A DNA stretch of 64,000 bases. Origin: Duganella sp. 1224 (GTDB lineage: Bacteria; Pseudomonadota; Gammaproteobacteria; Burkholderiales; Burkholderiaceae_D). The notes beneath the pieces were generated by a model. It ran no database searches and was not told where the DNA came from. It saw only the letters and a list, made by a program, of their open reading frames with translations. The position numbers and the translations under genes were made by a program. The stretch lies in the NCBI RefSeq assembly GCF_013408245.1, contig NZ_JACBYS010000001.1:2294001-2358000 (forward strand), in the 5' to 3' direction. Positions 51,799 through 60,242 of this stretch are shown here, in pieces. Position 1 is the stretch's first letter, and each line of letters opens with the position of its first letter.

Positions 51799-52884
51799 GT
51801 GACCAAAGCACATATCTGGATCGTCAGTCCCGCATTCGCCGACGCAAACAACGGTAATTGGCAGAGCGCCAGCCGCTGGGCGCGTTTTCTCCGCACCCGC
51901 TACCGCGTAACGCTGGCCCGGCAGTGGCCGGACGCAGGCCCCACGTCGTGCCCCGCGCCGTGCCCCGACGCACGGGCCGACGGCACGGCCGCTGAAGGCA
52001 CTGCCGCCGCGGCCGCCGCAAACGCGACATCAGCACCGGCCACGCGCGCGCCAGCCGCGCCGCCCGATTTGCTGATCGCGCTGCACGCGCGGCGCTCGGC
52101 GGCCTCGCTGGACGCGTGGACGCGCGCCTACCCGGACCGCCCTTCGATCCTGCTGCTGACCGGTACCGACCTGTATCGCGACATCGACAGCGACGCCAGC
52201 GCTCAGCGCTCGCTGCGGCAGGCCAGCGCGCTGGTGGTGCTGCAGGCCGACGGCGTCAACACGCTGCCACCGCTGCTGCGCGCCAAAACCAGCATCATCC
52301 ACCAGTCGGCCGCTACGCTGCGGCCGGCGCCAACGGCTGCACGCCGCCATGCGGACATCTGCATGATCGGCCACCTGCGCGCCGAAAAAGACCCGCTGAC
52401 CTTCATGCACGCCGCCGCGCTGGTGCAAGCGCCGTCGGCGCGCCTGATCCACATTGGCGGCGCGCTGGAGCCGGCACTGGGCGAGGCCGCGCACGCCACG
52501 GCATCGCGGCATCCACGCTACCACTGGCTGGGCGCCATGCCGCATGCCGACACGCGCCAGCGGCTCAAGCGCAGCCGCGCCATGGCGCTGACCTCGCACA
52601 TGGAGGGCGGCGCCAACGTCATCATCGAAGCCGTGTGCGCCGGTGTGCCGGTGCTGGCCAGCGACATCGGCGGCAACCGTGGCATGCTGGGCGACGACTA
52701 CCAGGGCTACTTCCCGCCTGGCGACGCCGCCGCGCTGGCGCGCCTGATCGACCGCGTCATCGAAGACGACAACTTCCATGCCGCCCTGAGCGCCCAGTGC
52801 GGCGCCCGCGCGCCGCTGTTCGCGCCGGCCACCGAGCAAGCGGCTTTGCTGGACTTGGTGGATAATCTGCTCCATCAGACTTAA
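51799..52884 (+). CDS. senB: Selenosugar synthase SenB
   Basis: A GT-B glycosyltransferase-like enzyme that transfers selenophosphate-derived selenium to a sugar nucleotide. It has 361 residues and starts with GTG in the family motif HIWIVSPAFADANNGNWQSASRWARFL. Other blocks are SILLLTGTDLYRDID and, in the donor site, SHMEGGANVIIEAVCAGVPVLASDIGGNRGML. Residues about 48-88 form an Ala/Pro/Thr-rich insert that homologues seem to lack, by my memory of the family. selD follows after 16 bp. A TATAAT at 51695 inside senA could be its -10 element, but no convincing -35 is seen. Confidence 0.9.
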   Translation: MTKAHIWIVSPAFADANNGNWQSASRWARFLRTRYRVTLARQWPDAGPTSCPAPCPDARADGTAAEGTAAAAAANATSAPATRAPAAPPDLLIALHARRSAASLDAWTRAYPDRPSILLLTGTDLYRDIDSDASAQRSLRQASALVVLQADGVNTLPPLLRAKTSIIHQSAATLRPAPTAARRHADICMIGHLRAEKDPLTFMHAAALVQAPSARLIHIGGALEPALGEAAHATASRHPRYHWLGAMPHADTRQRLKRSRAMALTSHMEGGANVIIEAVCAGVPVLASDIGGNRGMLGDDYQGYFPPGDAAALARLIDRVIEDDNFHAALSAQCGARAPLFAPATEQAALLDLVDNLLHQT

Positions 52885-52900
52885 CCAGGGAATTCACACC

Positions 52901-53947
52901 ATGAGCAACGAACCAATCAAACTCACCTCCTTCTCCCACGGCGGCGGCTGCGGCTGCAAAATCGCGCCCGGCGTGCTGTCCGAGATTCTGAAGAACTCCA
53001 ACGGCTTCCCGGTGCCGAAGGAACTGCTGGTCGGTATCGAGACGGCCGACGATGCCGCCGTCTACCAGTTGAATGACGAGCAGGCGCTGATCGCCACCAC
53101 CGACTTCTTCATGCCCATCGTCGACGATCCGTTCGACTTTGGCCGCATCGCCGCCACCAACGCCATCTCCGACGTGTACGCGATGGGCGGCACGCCGATC
53201 ATGGCGCTGGCACTGGTCGGCATGCCGATCAATAAGCTGCCGGTGGAAACCATCGGCCAGATCATCAAGGGCGGCGAATCGATCTGCGCCGAAGCCGGCA
53301 TTCCCATCGCCGGCGGCCACACCATCGACTCGGTGGAGCCGATCTACGGCCTGGTGGTCATGGGCCTGGTCCATCCATCGAAAGTGAAGCGCAACGCCGA
53401 CGCCAAGGCTGGCGACGTGCTGGTGCTGGGCAAACCGCTGGGCGTGGGCGTGCTGTCGGCAGCGCTCAAGAAAGGCAAGCTGGATGACGAAGGCTACAAG
53501 GCCATGATCGCCAACACCACCAAGCTGAATAAGCCGGGCAAGGCGCTGTCCGAACTGGCCGGCGTGCACGCGCTGACCGACGTCACCGGTTTCGGCCTGC
53601 TCGGCCACCTGCTGGAACTGGCACGCGGCGCCAAGCTGGAGGCGCACCTGGAAATGCGCAAGATCCCGCTGCTGCCGGGTGTGGAGCAACTGGCGCACGA
53701 CGGCTTCTTCACCGGCGCCTCGGGCCGCAACTGGGAGGCGTATGGCAAGGACGTCAAGCTTGCCGAGAACATCACGCCGGCGCAGCACTCGCTGCTGACC
53801 GACCCGCAGACCTCCGGCGGCCTGCTGGTGTCGTGCGACGAAGCCAGCGTGGAGGAAGTGCTGACCCTGTTCCGCCGCGAAGGCTTCGGCGACGCCGCCG
53901 TGATTGGCCGCATGGCCGACGGTCCGGCGCGCGTCAACGTCAGCTGA
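52901..53947 (+). CDS. selD: Selenophosphate synthase SelD/SenC
   Basis: Makes selenophosphate from ATP and selenide. It has 348 residues. The flexible N-terminal loop SHGGGCGCK holds C17 and K20 at the same numbering as E. coli SelD, and position 17 is Cys rather than selenocysteine. ATP-binding blocks TTDFFMPIVDDPFDFGRIAATNAISDVYAMGG and the C-terminal DPQTSGGLL are intact. It lies 16 bp after senB in one operon. No selA, selB or selU is in the window, so here selenophosphate appears to be directed to selenoneine, though a second use elsewhere cannot be excluded. Confidence 0.96.
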   Translation: MSNEPIKLTSFSHGGGCGCKIAPGVLSEILKNSNGFPVPKELLVGIETADDAAVYQLNDEQALIATTDFFMPIVDDPFDFGRIAATNAISDVYAMGGTPIMALALVGMPINKLPVETIGQIIKGGESICAEAGIPIAGGHTIDSVEPIYGLVVMGLVHPSKVKRNADAKAGDVLVLGKPLGVGVLSAALKKGKLDDEGYKAMIANTTKLNKPGKALSELAGVHALTDVTGFGLLGHLLELARGAKLEAHLEMRKIPLLPGVEQLAHDGFFTGASGRNWEAYGKDVKLAENITPAQHSLLTDPQTSGGLLVSCDEASVEEVLTLFRREGFGDAAVIGRMADGPARVNVS

Positions 53948-54445
53948 TTATTTTTCCGGGAAGTGCGTCGACCAGACCACGGAGAAGATCTTCCACTGGC
54001 CGCCGCGCTTGACCATCTGCCAGGTCTCGACGCCGTAGTTTTCCACCTTGCCGTCGCCGACAAATTCGTAATCGAACATCACCCAGGCCAGGTCGGCATC
54101 CTGGGTGATCTTGACGTTGTAAAAGCGCTCTTCGATCGGAAACGTCGCGGTCTTCACGAATTGCGCGAAGCCGGCATAGCCGCCGGCCGGCACGCCGTCG
54201 AAATTGGGATCCGTTTCGGCGCGGATCTGCTGCACGCGCTGGTCGCTCATCGGCGAGGCCCACAGGATATTCGAGTGCAGCAGCAGCGACGACAGCGCCT
54301 TCACATCCTTGGCCTTCAACGCGGCCTGAAACTGCTCCGTCACCGCCGTAATCGCCTTCACATCCTCCGGCGTACTCACAGCCTTGGGCGGCGCGGCCAA
54401 CGCCACGCCTGCGAACAATATTCCCATCATCGAACTAATAAACAT
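53948..54445 (-). CDS. Exported NTF2-like nuclear transport factor 2 family protein
   Basis: A 165-residue protein with a signal peptide (residues 1-18, ending ALAAPP) and a SnoaL/NTF2-like domain (AITAVTEQFQAALKAKDVKALSSLLLHSNILWASP, and the C-terminal VETWQMVKRGGQWKIFSVVWSTHFPEK). No catalytic residues are recognisable. Its stop directly abuts the selD stop on the opposite strand. A selenium link is not supported beyond position. Confidence 0.75.
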   Translation of the reverse strand: MFISSMMGILFAGVALAAPPKAVSTPEDVKAITAVTEQFQAALKAKDVKALSSLLLHSNILWASPMSDQRVQQIRAETDPNFDGVPAGGYAGFAQFVKTATFPIEERFYNVKITQDADLAWVMFDYEFVGDGKVENYGVETWQMVKRGGQWKIFSVVWSTHFPEK

Positions 54446-54510
54446 TTACACCCAAGCCCAATTATTGTGGTTTTGATATAATAAAATATTAATTCACATG
54501 GAGCAAATAC

Positions 54511-55194
54511 GTGTACGCCAACTTACTAAAATTGTTAGCCGTCGCCGGTGTTAGCCTTGCCGCCGCCACCAACGCATGCGCGGAGCGGGTGCAGTATTCC
54601 TTTACCGCGGAAAACGCTGCAGTGTTTTCTCAAGGAAACGGCTCAATCGATCCGGAAACCGTTGCCGGCGGCTTACGCAATGGCGACTCGGTGCGTGGCA
54701 CCTTCTCCTTCGACACGGGGGCTGCGCCGGATGTGAAGACGCCGGGCGTCGACATCGAATCAGCGTTATACATGCAGAACATTTCCATGAACGTGGTTTT
54801 CAACCGCACCAACTACCGCATCGGCAGCGATTCCGCTTCCATCACCATGGTAGACGGTCACTCAACCAAGCCGTGGAGCTATTATTATGATAGCTTCGCC
54901 GTGGATGGTCCTGCGCAGCTCTTTCTGCGCCGCGGCAACGGTGACGTTTTCTCGGACACCTCGCTCCCCACCAGCCTGTCCTTATCCAGTTTTGATGACG
55001 CCAAGTTCTATTATTTCTATTATTCCCCGACCGACTTCGCCTGGGTCGCCTTCACCGCACAAATCACCACGCTGAACCGCCTGGCCACCGCCGTACCGGA
55101 ACCCACCTCGTATGCCATGTTCGGACTGGGACTTTGCCTGCTGGGACTGGTCCTGCGCCGCAAATCCGGAGGTGACCGCGTCCTCGCTGCTTAA
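54511..55194 (+). CDS. PEP-CTERM sorting domain protein
   Basis: A 227-residue secreted protein with a signal peptide (residues 1-24, ending NACA-ERV) and a C-terminal exosortase sorting signal AVPEPTSYAMFGLGLCLLGLVLRRK. It is thus cleaved and anchored or released with extracellular polysaccharide by an exosortase system encoded elsewhere. The middle part is a beta-rich domain with many Tyr, Phe and Ser. It starts with GTG, preceded by GGAGC. TATAAT at 54477 is a possible -10, but the -35 is poor. No exosortase gene is in the window. Confidence 0.87.
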   Translation: MYANLLKLLAVAGVSLAAATNACAERVQYSFTAENAAVFSQGNGSIDPETVAGGLRNGDSVRGTFSFDTGAAPDVKTPGVDIESALYMQNISMNVVFNRTNYRIGSDSASITMVDGHSTKPWSYYYDSFAVDGPAQLFLRRGNGDVFSDTSLPTSLSLSSFDDAKFYYFYYSPTDFAWVAFTAQITTLNRLATAVPEPTSYAMFGLGLCLLGLVLRRKSGGDRVLAA

Positions 55195-55232
55195 ACACGC
55201 TGTTCGACCGGGCCGCAGGCAGAATAATTCGC

Positions 55233-55262
55233 TTGACGGCCCAGTCCGGAATCACTTACATT
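55233..55262 (+). promoter_or_regulatory. Promoter of the leuA leader
   Basis: TTGACG and TACATT separated by 18 bases, 166 bp before the leader peptide ATG and about 385 bp before leuA. It is the best sigma70 match in the 453-bp gap 55195-55647. Confidence 0.6.
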
Positions 55263-55427
55263 TGAGGAATGATCTCGCATCTGCACCTATCCGCTTTCCT
55301 GCTATCGCCTGCCAGCGCCCTATCGCTAGCAGCGCGCCTACTAGCACGCGTTTAATCCGCGTCCCTGTTGTACCCCAGTGCCGGCCACAAGCCGCACCGT
55401 CTTCAAAATCCAGGAAAGTTTGCACCG

Positions 55428-55550
55428 ATGCTCTCGACGACTACGGCCACCCATGCTCCATCCCGCACCAGCGATCTGTTCGCGCTGCCGGCTGGCGCAC
55501 GCGCGCTGTCGGCGCTACTGCTAAAACTACCGATCGGTTGCCGCGCCTAG
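55428..55550 (+). CDS. leuA leader peptide, candidate attenuator
   Basis: A 40-codon reading frame with AGGAAAG upstream. It ends [15 protein letters not shown], with control codons CTA CTG CTA AAA CTA at 55515-55529. CTA is very rare at this GC content, and three in five codons is what leucine leader peptides show in enterobacteria. GC-rich inverted repeats (GGCCGCGCGGCC at 55559-55570 and others) follow the stop and could form alternative hairpins before leuA at 55648. No clear T-run ends them, so the mechanism may be Rho- or translation-based. Function is inferred. Confidence 0.55.
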   Translation: MLSTTTATHAPSRTSDLFALPAGARALSALLLKLPIGCRA

Positions 55551-55647
55551 TGCCCCGTGGCCGCGCGGCCGCCTTCCGCCACACCGCAGTCTGAGCGCCA
55601 GCGCCCTTCGCCGGCACACCACCATTCAAAGATCCAGGAGCATTACC

Positions 55648-57342
55648 ATGATGTTGCAGAACCCAGCGTCCAAATACCGTCCCTTCCCCGCCGTCCAACT
55701 GTCGGACCGCACCTGGCCGAACGCCATCATCAGCAAACCGCCGATCTGGATGAGCACCGACCTGCGCGACGGTAACCAGGCGCTGATCGAGCCGATGAGC
55801 ATCGAGAAAAAGATCCGCATGTTCGACCTGCTGGTCAAGATCGGCCTGAAGGAAATCGAAGTCGGCTTCCCGTCCGCTTCGCAGACCGACTTCGACTTCG
55901 TGCGCAAGCTGATCGACGAGGACCGCATCCCGGAAGACGTCACCATCATCGTACTGACCCAGTCGCGCGAAGAACTGATCCGCCGCACCGTGGAATCGTG
56001 CATCGGCGCCAGGCGCGCCATCGTCCACCTGTATAACTCGGTGGCGCCGGTGTTCCGCAAGGTGGTGTTCGGCATGTCGCGCGAGGAGATCACCAACATC
56101 GCCACCACCGGCGCCAGGCTGGTGAAGCAGCTGACCAGGCAGCATCCGGAAACCGACTGGGGCTACGAGTACACGCCGGAGTCGTTCTCCACCACGGAAC
56201 TGGACTTCTCCAAGCATATCTGCGACGCCGTCACCGCCATCTTCGAGCCGACGCCGAACAAGAAGATGATCATCAACCTGCCGTCCACCGTGGAATGCAG
56301 CACGCCCAACGTCTACGCCGACCAGATCGAATGGATGTCGCGCAAGCTGGCGCGCCGCGATGCGCTGATCATCTCGGTCCACCCGCACAATGACCGCGGC
56401 ACCGCCGTCGCCTCGGCGGAACTGGCGGTGATGGCCGGCGCCGACCGCGTCGAGGGCTGCCTGTTCGGCAACGGCGAACGCACCGGCAACGTCGACCTGG
56501 TGACGCTGGCACTCAACCTGTACACCCAGGGCGTGCATCCGGGTCTGGACTTCTCCGACATCGACGAGGTGCGCAAGGTGGTCGAGGAATGCAACCAGCT
56601 GCCGGTGCACCCGCGCCACCCGTATGTCGGCGATCTGGTGTTCACCGCCTTCTCCGGCTCGCACCAGGACGCGATCAAGAAAGGCTTCGCCAAGCAGCAG
56701 CCTGGCGCGATCTGGGAGATTCCTTACCTGCCGATCGACCCGCAAGACCTGGGCCGCAGCTATGACGCCGTCATCCGCGTCAACAGCCAGTCCGGCAAGG
56801 GCGGCATGTCCTACCTGCTGGAGCAGGACTACGGCCTGGTGCTGCCGCGCCGCCTGCAAATTGAATTCAGTCGCGCCGTGCAGCAGGTGGCCGACCAGAC
56901 CGGCCTGGAAATCACCGCCGAAGGCATTTACAACATCTTCAGCAAGGAGTACTTCGAGCAGAACGCGCCGTACGGCTACCAGTCGCACAAGATGGTGGAA
57001 GACAGCAGCAGCGACGAGCCGGTGCAGATCGACATCGCCCTGCTCCTCAACGGCGCGCCACTGGCGCTGCAAGGCGGCGGCAATGGCCCGATCGACGCCT
57101 TCGTCGACGCGCTCGGCCTGGACATCAAGCTGATGGACTACCATGAGCACTCGATCGGTTCCGGCGCCAACGCCAAGGCGGCGTGCTACGTCGAACTGCG
57201 CCTGGCCAACGGCCCGACGCTGTTTGGCGCGGCCACCGACAGCAACATCCTCACCGCCTCGTTCAAGGCGGTGCTGAGCGCGGTCAACCGCCAACTGGCG
57301 CGCGCCAAGGCGGAGCAGGCGCAGGGCACGGCCACCGCGTAA
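55648..57342 (+). CDS. leuA: 2-isopropylmalate synthase
   Basis: First committed step of leucine synthesis, condensing acetyl-CoA with 2-oxoisovalerate. It has 564 residues, the long form. The catalytic TIM barrel has the metal-binding [14 protein letters not shown] near residue 35 and [37 protein letters not shown] near 250. The C-terminal LeuA dimer domain (about 430-555) mediates leucine feedback inhibition. An AGGAG site precedes the ATG. A long leader with a Leu-rich peptide lies upstream. It is not next to leuB or leuCD. Confidence 0.96.
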   Translation: MMLQNPASKYRPFPAVQLSDRTWPNAIISKPPIWMSTDLRDGNQALIEPMSIEKKIRMFDLLVKIGLKEIEVGFPSASQTDFDFVRKLIDEDRIPEDVTIIVLTQSREELIRRTVESCIGARRAIVHLYNSVAPVFRKVVFGMSREEITNIATTGARLVKQLTRQHPETDWGYEYTPESFSTTELDFSKHICDAVTAIFEPTPNKKMIINLPSTVECSTPNVYADQIEWMSRKLARRDALIISVHPHNDRGTAVASAELAVMAGADRVEGCLFGNGERTGNVDLVTLALNLYTQGVHPGLDFSDIDEVRKVVEECNQLPVHPRHPYVGDLVFTAFSGSHQDAIKKGFAKQQPGAIWEIPYLPIDPQDLGRSYDAVIRVNSQSGKGGMSYLLEQDYGLVLPRRLQIEFSRAVQQVADQTGLEITAEGIYNIFSKEYFEQNAPYGYQSHKMVEDSSSDEPVQIDIALLLNGAPLALQGGGNGPIDAFVDALGLDIKLMDYHEHSIGSGANAKAACYVELRLANGPTLFGAATDSNILTASFKAVLSAVNRQLARAKAEQAQGTATA

Positions 57343-57419
57343 CACGCCCCGCCCGAGCAACAACCGATCGCGCGCCGCGCCGCTATACTGCTTTCATCAC
57401 CACCTCCAGGGAGCGGTGC

Positions 57420-57905
57420 ATGAATATTTCGAATCTCAACATCGGCGCGCGGCTCGGCGGCATCGCGTTCCAGACCAATATCCTGGCACTGAACGCGGCG
57501 GTGGAAGCGGCGCGCGCCGGCGAACAAGGACGCGGTTTCGCGGTGGTGGCGTCGGAAGTGCGGACGCTGGCGCAGCGCTCGGCCAGCGCCGCCAAGGAGA
57601 TCAAGCAGCTCATCGACGACTCGGTCGACAAGGTGGCGGCCGGCGCGCAACTGGTGGACCTGGCCGGCAACACGATGGGCGAGGTGCAGGACAGCGTGCG
57701 CAAGGTGACCGCCATCGTTGAAGAGATGACGCTGGCAAACCGCGAGCAAAGCAGCGGCATCGAGCAAATCAACATCGCCATCAGCCAGATGGACCAGGTG
57801 ACGCAGCAGAACGCCGCGCTGGTCGAAGAGGCGGCGGCCGCCGCCTCCGCGATGCAGGACCAAGCCGGCGAACTGAACGCCGTCGTCAGCCAGTTCCGGC
57901 TTTAA
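57420..57905 (+). pseudogene. Chemoreceptor remnant, internally deleted in frame
   Basis: A 161-residue reading frame. The first 13 residues ([13 protein letters not shown]) match the typical start of transmembrane chemoreceptors of this group. They are joined directly to the signalling tip [35 protein letters not shown], with the rest of the cytoplasmic C-terminal helix intact. Both membrane segments, the ligand domain, HAMP and most of the descending helix are missing, about 370 residues compared with the receptor at 47402. The frame is kept, so a small soluble signalling protein is possible, but a deletion remnant is more likely. Its stop overlaps the convergent egtB stop by three bases. 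Confidence 0.7.
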
Positions 57906-59116
57906 CGGCGGGCCAGGCGGATGCCGGTGAATTGCCAGCGGGCGCCGGCGGGGAAGAAGTTGCGGTAGCTGCGGCGCGCATGGCCGTCCGGCGTGGCACA
58001 CGACGAGCCGCGCAGCACGTACTGGTTGAGCATGAACTTGCCGTTGTATTCGCCCAGCGCGCCCTCCGCCGCCGCAAAGCCGGGATACGGCGCGTAGCTG
58101 CTGCTGGTCCATTGCCAGCACTGGCCGTACATCTGGCGCAGGCCTTCGCCCAGCGCGCCGGCCGGATGCAGCGAACCGGTTTCCAGCGGCGCGCGCGCGG
58201 CGGCGTATTCCCATTCCGCTTCGGTCGGCAAACGGGCGCCGACCCAGTGGGCGTAGGCGTCCGCTTCAAACAGCGAGACGTGCGTGACCGGACGATGCAG
58301 GTCCAGCGGCTGCGGGCCGTGCAGCGTGAATTCCTGCCACGCGCCCTTGTCGTCCTGGAACCAGTAAATCGGCGCCCGCAGGTTTTGCGTGCGCACCCAG
58401 TCCCACCCTTCCGCCAGCCACAGCGCGGCGTTGGCGTAGCCGCCGGCGTTGATGAAGTCGAGGTACTCGCCGTTGGTCACCAGCCGCGCGGCCAACGCGA
58501 ACGGGGCAACGTATTCCTTGTGACGCGGCAGTTCGTTGTCGAAGCTGAAGCCCTGGCCGTCGTGGCCGATATCGGTCAGGCCGCCGTCGAACGCTACCCA
58601 CGCCTGCGGCGGCGCCTTGGCGGCCGGCGCCAGCGGAATCTCCATGTAGGCTGGCCGCAGCAGGCTTTGCGCCAGCAGGTGCTTGACGTCGGTGAGCATC
58701 AGTTCCTGGTGCTGCTGTTCGTGCTGCAGGCCCAGCGTGAGCAGCATGTCCAGCTCCGCCGATGGCGCGCTGGCCGCCAGCCGGGCGATGCGGGCGTCGA
58801 CGTCGGCGCGGTAGGCGCGCACCTGCGCCATGCCGGGACGCGTCAGCAGCCCGCGCTGCGGGCGCGGGTGCTTCTCGCCGATGCCATTGTAATAGGAGTT
58901 GAACAGGATGCGGAAGGCCGGGTGGAACGGCGCGAAATCGCGCTCCATGCGCTCCAGGATGAAGGTTTCGAAAAACCAGGTGGTGTGCGCCATGTGCCAT
59001 TTGATCGGACTGGCGTCCGGCATCGACTGGGCGCCGCAGTCCTCGTCGGACAGCGGTTCGGACAGCGCCAGCGTGTGCTTGCGGACGGCCTGGTAGCGCG
59101 CGATCAGCGGGTTCAT
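57902..59116 (-). CDS. egtB: Ergothioneine synthesis sulfoxide synthase EgtB
   Basis: Iron- and oxygen-dependent enzyme joining hercynine with a thiol (cysteine or gamma-glutamylcysteine) to a sulfoxide intermediate. It has 404 residues. DinB-like domain ligands are H44 (MAHTTWFFE) and H132/H136 (QHEQQHQE). The formylglycine-enzyme-like domain has [32 protein letters not shown] and [22 protein letters not shown]. The ATG at 59116 is one base after the egtD stop, so egtD-egtB is an operon. egtA, egtC and a C-S lyase are not in the window; with no egtC near, use of free cysteine is possible but unproved. Confidence 0.93.
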   Translation of the reverse strand: MNPLIARYQAVRKHTLALSEPLSDEDCGAQSMPDASPIKWHMAHTTWFFETFILERMERDFAPFHPAFRILFNSYYNGIGEKHPRPQRGLLTRPGMAQVRAYRADVDARIARLAASAPSAELDMLLTLGLQHEQQHQELMLTDVKHLLAQSLLRPAYMEIPLAPAAKAPPQAWVAFDGGLTDIGHDGQGFSFDNELPRHKEYVAPFALAARLVTNGEYLDFINAGGYANAALWLAEGWDWVRTQNLRAPIYWFQDDKGAWQEFTLHGPQPLDLHRPVTHVSLFEADAYAHWVGARLPTEAEWEYAAARAPLETGSLHPAGALGEGLRQMYGQCWQWTSSSYAPYPGFAAAEGALGEYNGKFMLNQYVLRGSSCATPDGHARRSYRNFFPAGARWQFTGIRLARR

Positions 59117-59117
59117 A

Positions 59118-60116
59118 TCAGACGGCCCGCGCGTGGATGACGGCGAACCAGTTGTCCTTGTCGGTCCACATGCGCGTGGTGGCAAAGCCGGCCCGCTCCA
59201 GCAGGCTGACGAAGGACTGGCGCGTGTATTTGTAGCTGTCCTCGGTGTGGATGCGCTCTCCGCGCGCGAAATCGCGCTCGCCGCCGCGCCACGTCACCGT
59301 CAGCGGGCAGCGCGCTTCCAGGTGCATTTCGATGCGGCTCAATTCGGGATTGAAGAAGGCCACGTGGCGCCATTGGTCCACTTCAAAGTCCGCGCCGATC
59401 AGATGGTTGAGGTGGCGCAGCATGTTCAGGTTGAAGGCGCCGGTCACGCCCAGCGCGTCGTCGTAGGCGGCGTTCAGCACCGCCTGGTCCTTGATCAGGT
59501 CCACGCCGATCAGCAGGCCGCCGTCTGCGCCGGCATTGGCGCGCAGGCCTTGCAGGAAGGTCACCGCCTGCTCAGGCGAGAAGTTGCCGATCGAGGAGCC
59601 GGGATAGAAGAACACGCGGCGCTCGTCGCGCACGCTGTCCGGCAGCGCGAAGCCGCTGGAAAAGTCCAGGCCCAGCGCGGTCATCTCGATCTGCGGGAAG
59701 CGCTGCTGCAACTGCGACACCGCGCCAAGCAGGAAATCGCGCGAAATATCGACCGGTACGTATTGCGCGGGTTTCAGCAGCGGGAACAGCGCGGCCGCCT
59801 TGGCGCAATTGCCGGCGCCAAGGTCGATCAGCGCGGCGCCCTCGCCCACCGCCTGCGCCATGTCGGCGCCATACGCGGCAAAGATGCTGGCCTCGGTGCG
59901 GGTCGGATAATATTCCGGCAGCTCGCAGATGGCCTCGAACAGCTTGGAGCCGAGGCTGTCGTACAGGAACTTGGGCGACGTGTAGGCGCTGCGCGCCGAC
60001 AGACCGCTGGTGATTTCGTCGATGACCGCCGCACTGCCGTGGGCGGGCCGCTGGGGCGCTGTGTTGCTGGCGATGGGCGACACAACACGAATCGCCGGGG
60101 AGCGGGACACTTGCAT
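59118..60116 (-). CDS. egtD: L-histidine N-alpha-methyltransferase EgtD
   Basis: Trimethylates histidine to hercynine with S-adenosylmethionine. It has 332 residues. Motifs are ELPEYYPTRTEASI at residues 65-78 and the SAM loop DLGAGNCAKA at 98-107, then FFYPGSSIGNFSPEQAV and the C-terminal RIHTEDSYKYT histidine-binding block. Hercynine is the shared precursor of ergothioneine (through EgtB) and selenoneine (through SenA), so this gene serves both. It is divergent from the ABC transporter genes across a 126-bp gap. Confidence 0.95.
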   Translation of the reverse strand: MQVSRSPAIRVVSPIASNTAPQRPAHGSAAVIDEITSGLSARSAYTSPKFLYDSLGSKLFEAICELPEYYPTRTEASIFAAYGADMAQAVGEGAALIDLGAGNCAKAAALFPLLKPAQYVPVDISRDFLLGAVSQLQQRFPQIEMTALGLDFSSGFALPDSVRDERRVFFYPGSSIGNFSPEQAVTFLQGLRANAGADGGLLIGVDLIKDQAVLNAAYDDALGVTGAFNLNMLRHLNHLIGADFEVDQWRHVAFFNPELSRIEMHLEARCPLTVTWRGGERDFARGERIHTEDSYKYTRQSFVSLLERAGFATTRMWTDKDNWFAVIHARAV

Positions 60117-60143
60117 GGATGCTCTACCTATAAAGAGGGTGGC

Positions 60144-60174
60144 AATCCCGGATGGGGATTTTTGCTATCATAGC
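60144..60174. promoter_or_regulatory. Symmetric elements between egtD and the ABC operon
   Basis: AATCCC-GGATG-GGGATT (60144-60160) is followed by TTT and then by an 11-bp palindrome GCTATCATAGC (60164-60174), all in the 126-bp divergent gap. The first could be a short hairpin and the second an operator half-pair. They are the only symmetric elements seen there, and binding factors are unknown. Confidence 0.35.
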
Positions 60175-60242
60175 TGAATATCCATTTTGTAGCGCTGTTC
60201 CAAAAGTTCCGTGCGACTTCTCACATTAAAGGGCAAACAACA

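Noticed and set aside
52901..53947. Selenocysteine-containing SelD
   Set aside because: The active-site codon at residue 17 is a Cys codon, no in-frame TGA occurs, and no SECIS is needed.
53948..54445. NTF2-like gene as a selenium-cluster member
   Set aside because: It is convergent with selD and has no selenium-linked motif; proximity alone is not enough.
57902..59116. Second SenA-type enzyme
   Set aside because: The HEQQH iron motif, the C-terminal pattern and the one-base coupling to egtD fit EgtB. Calling it a second selenoneine synthase has no support.
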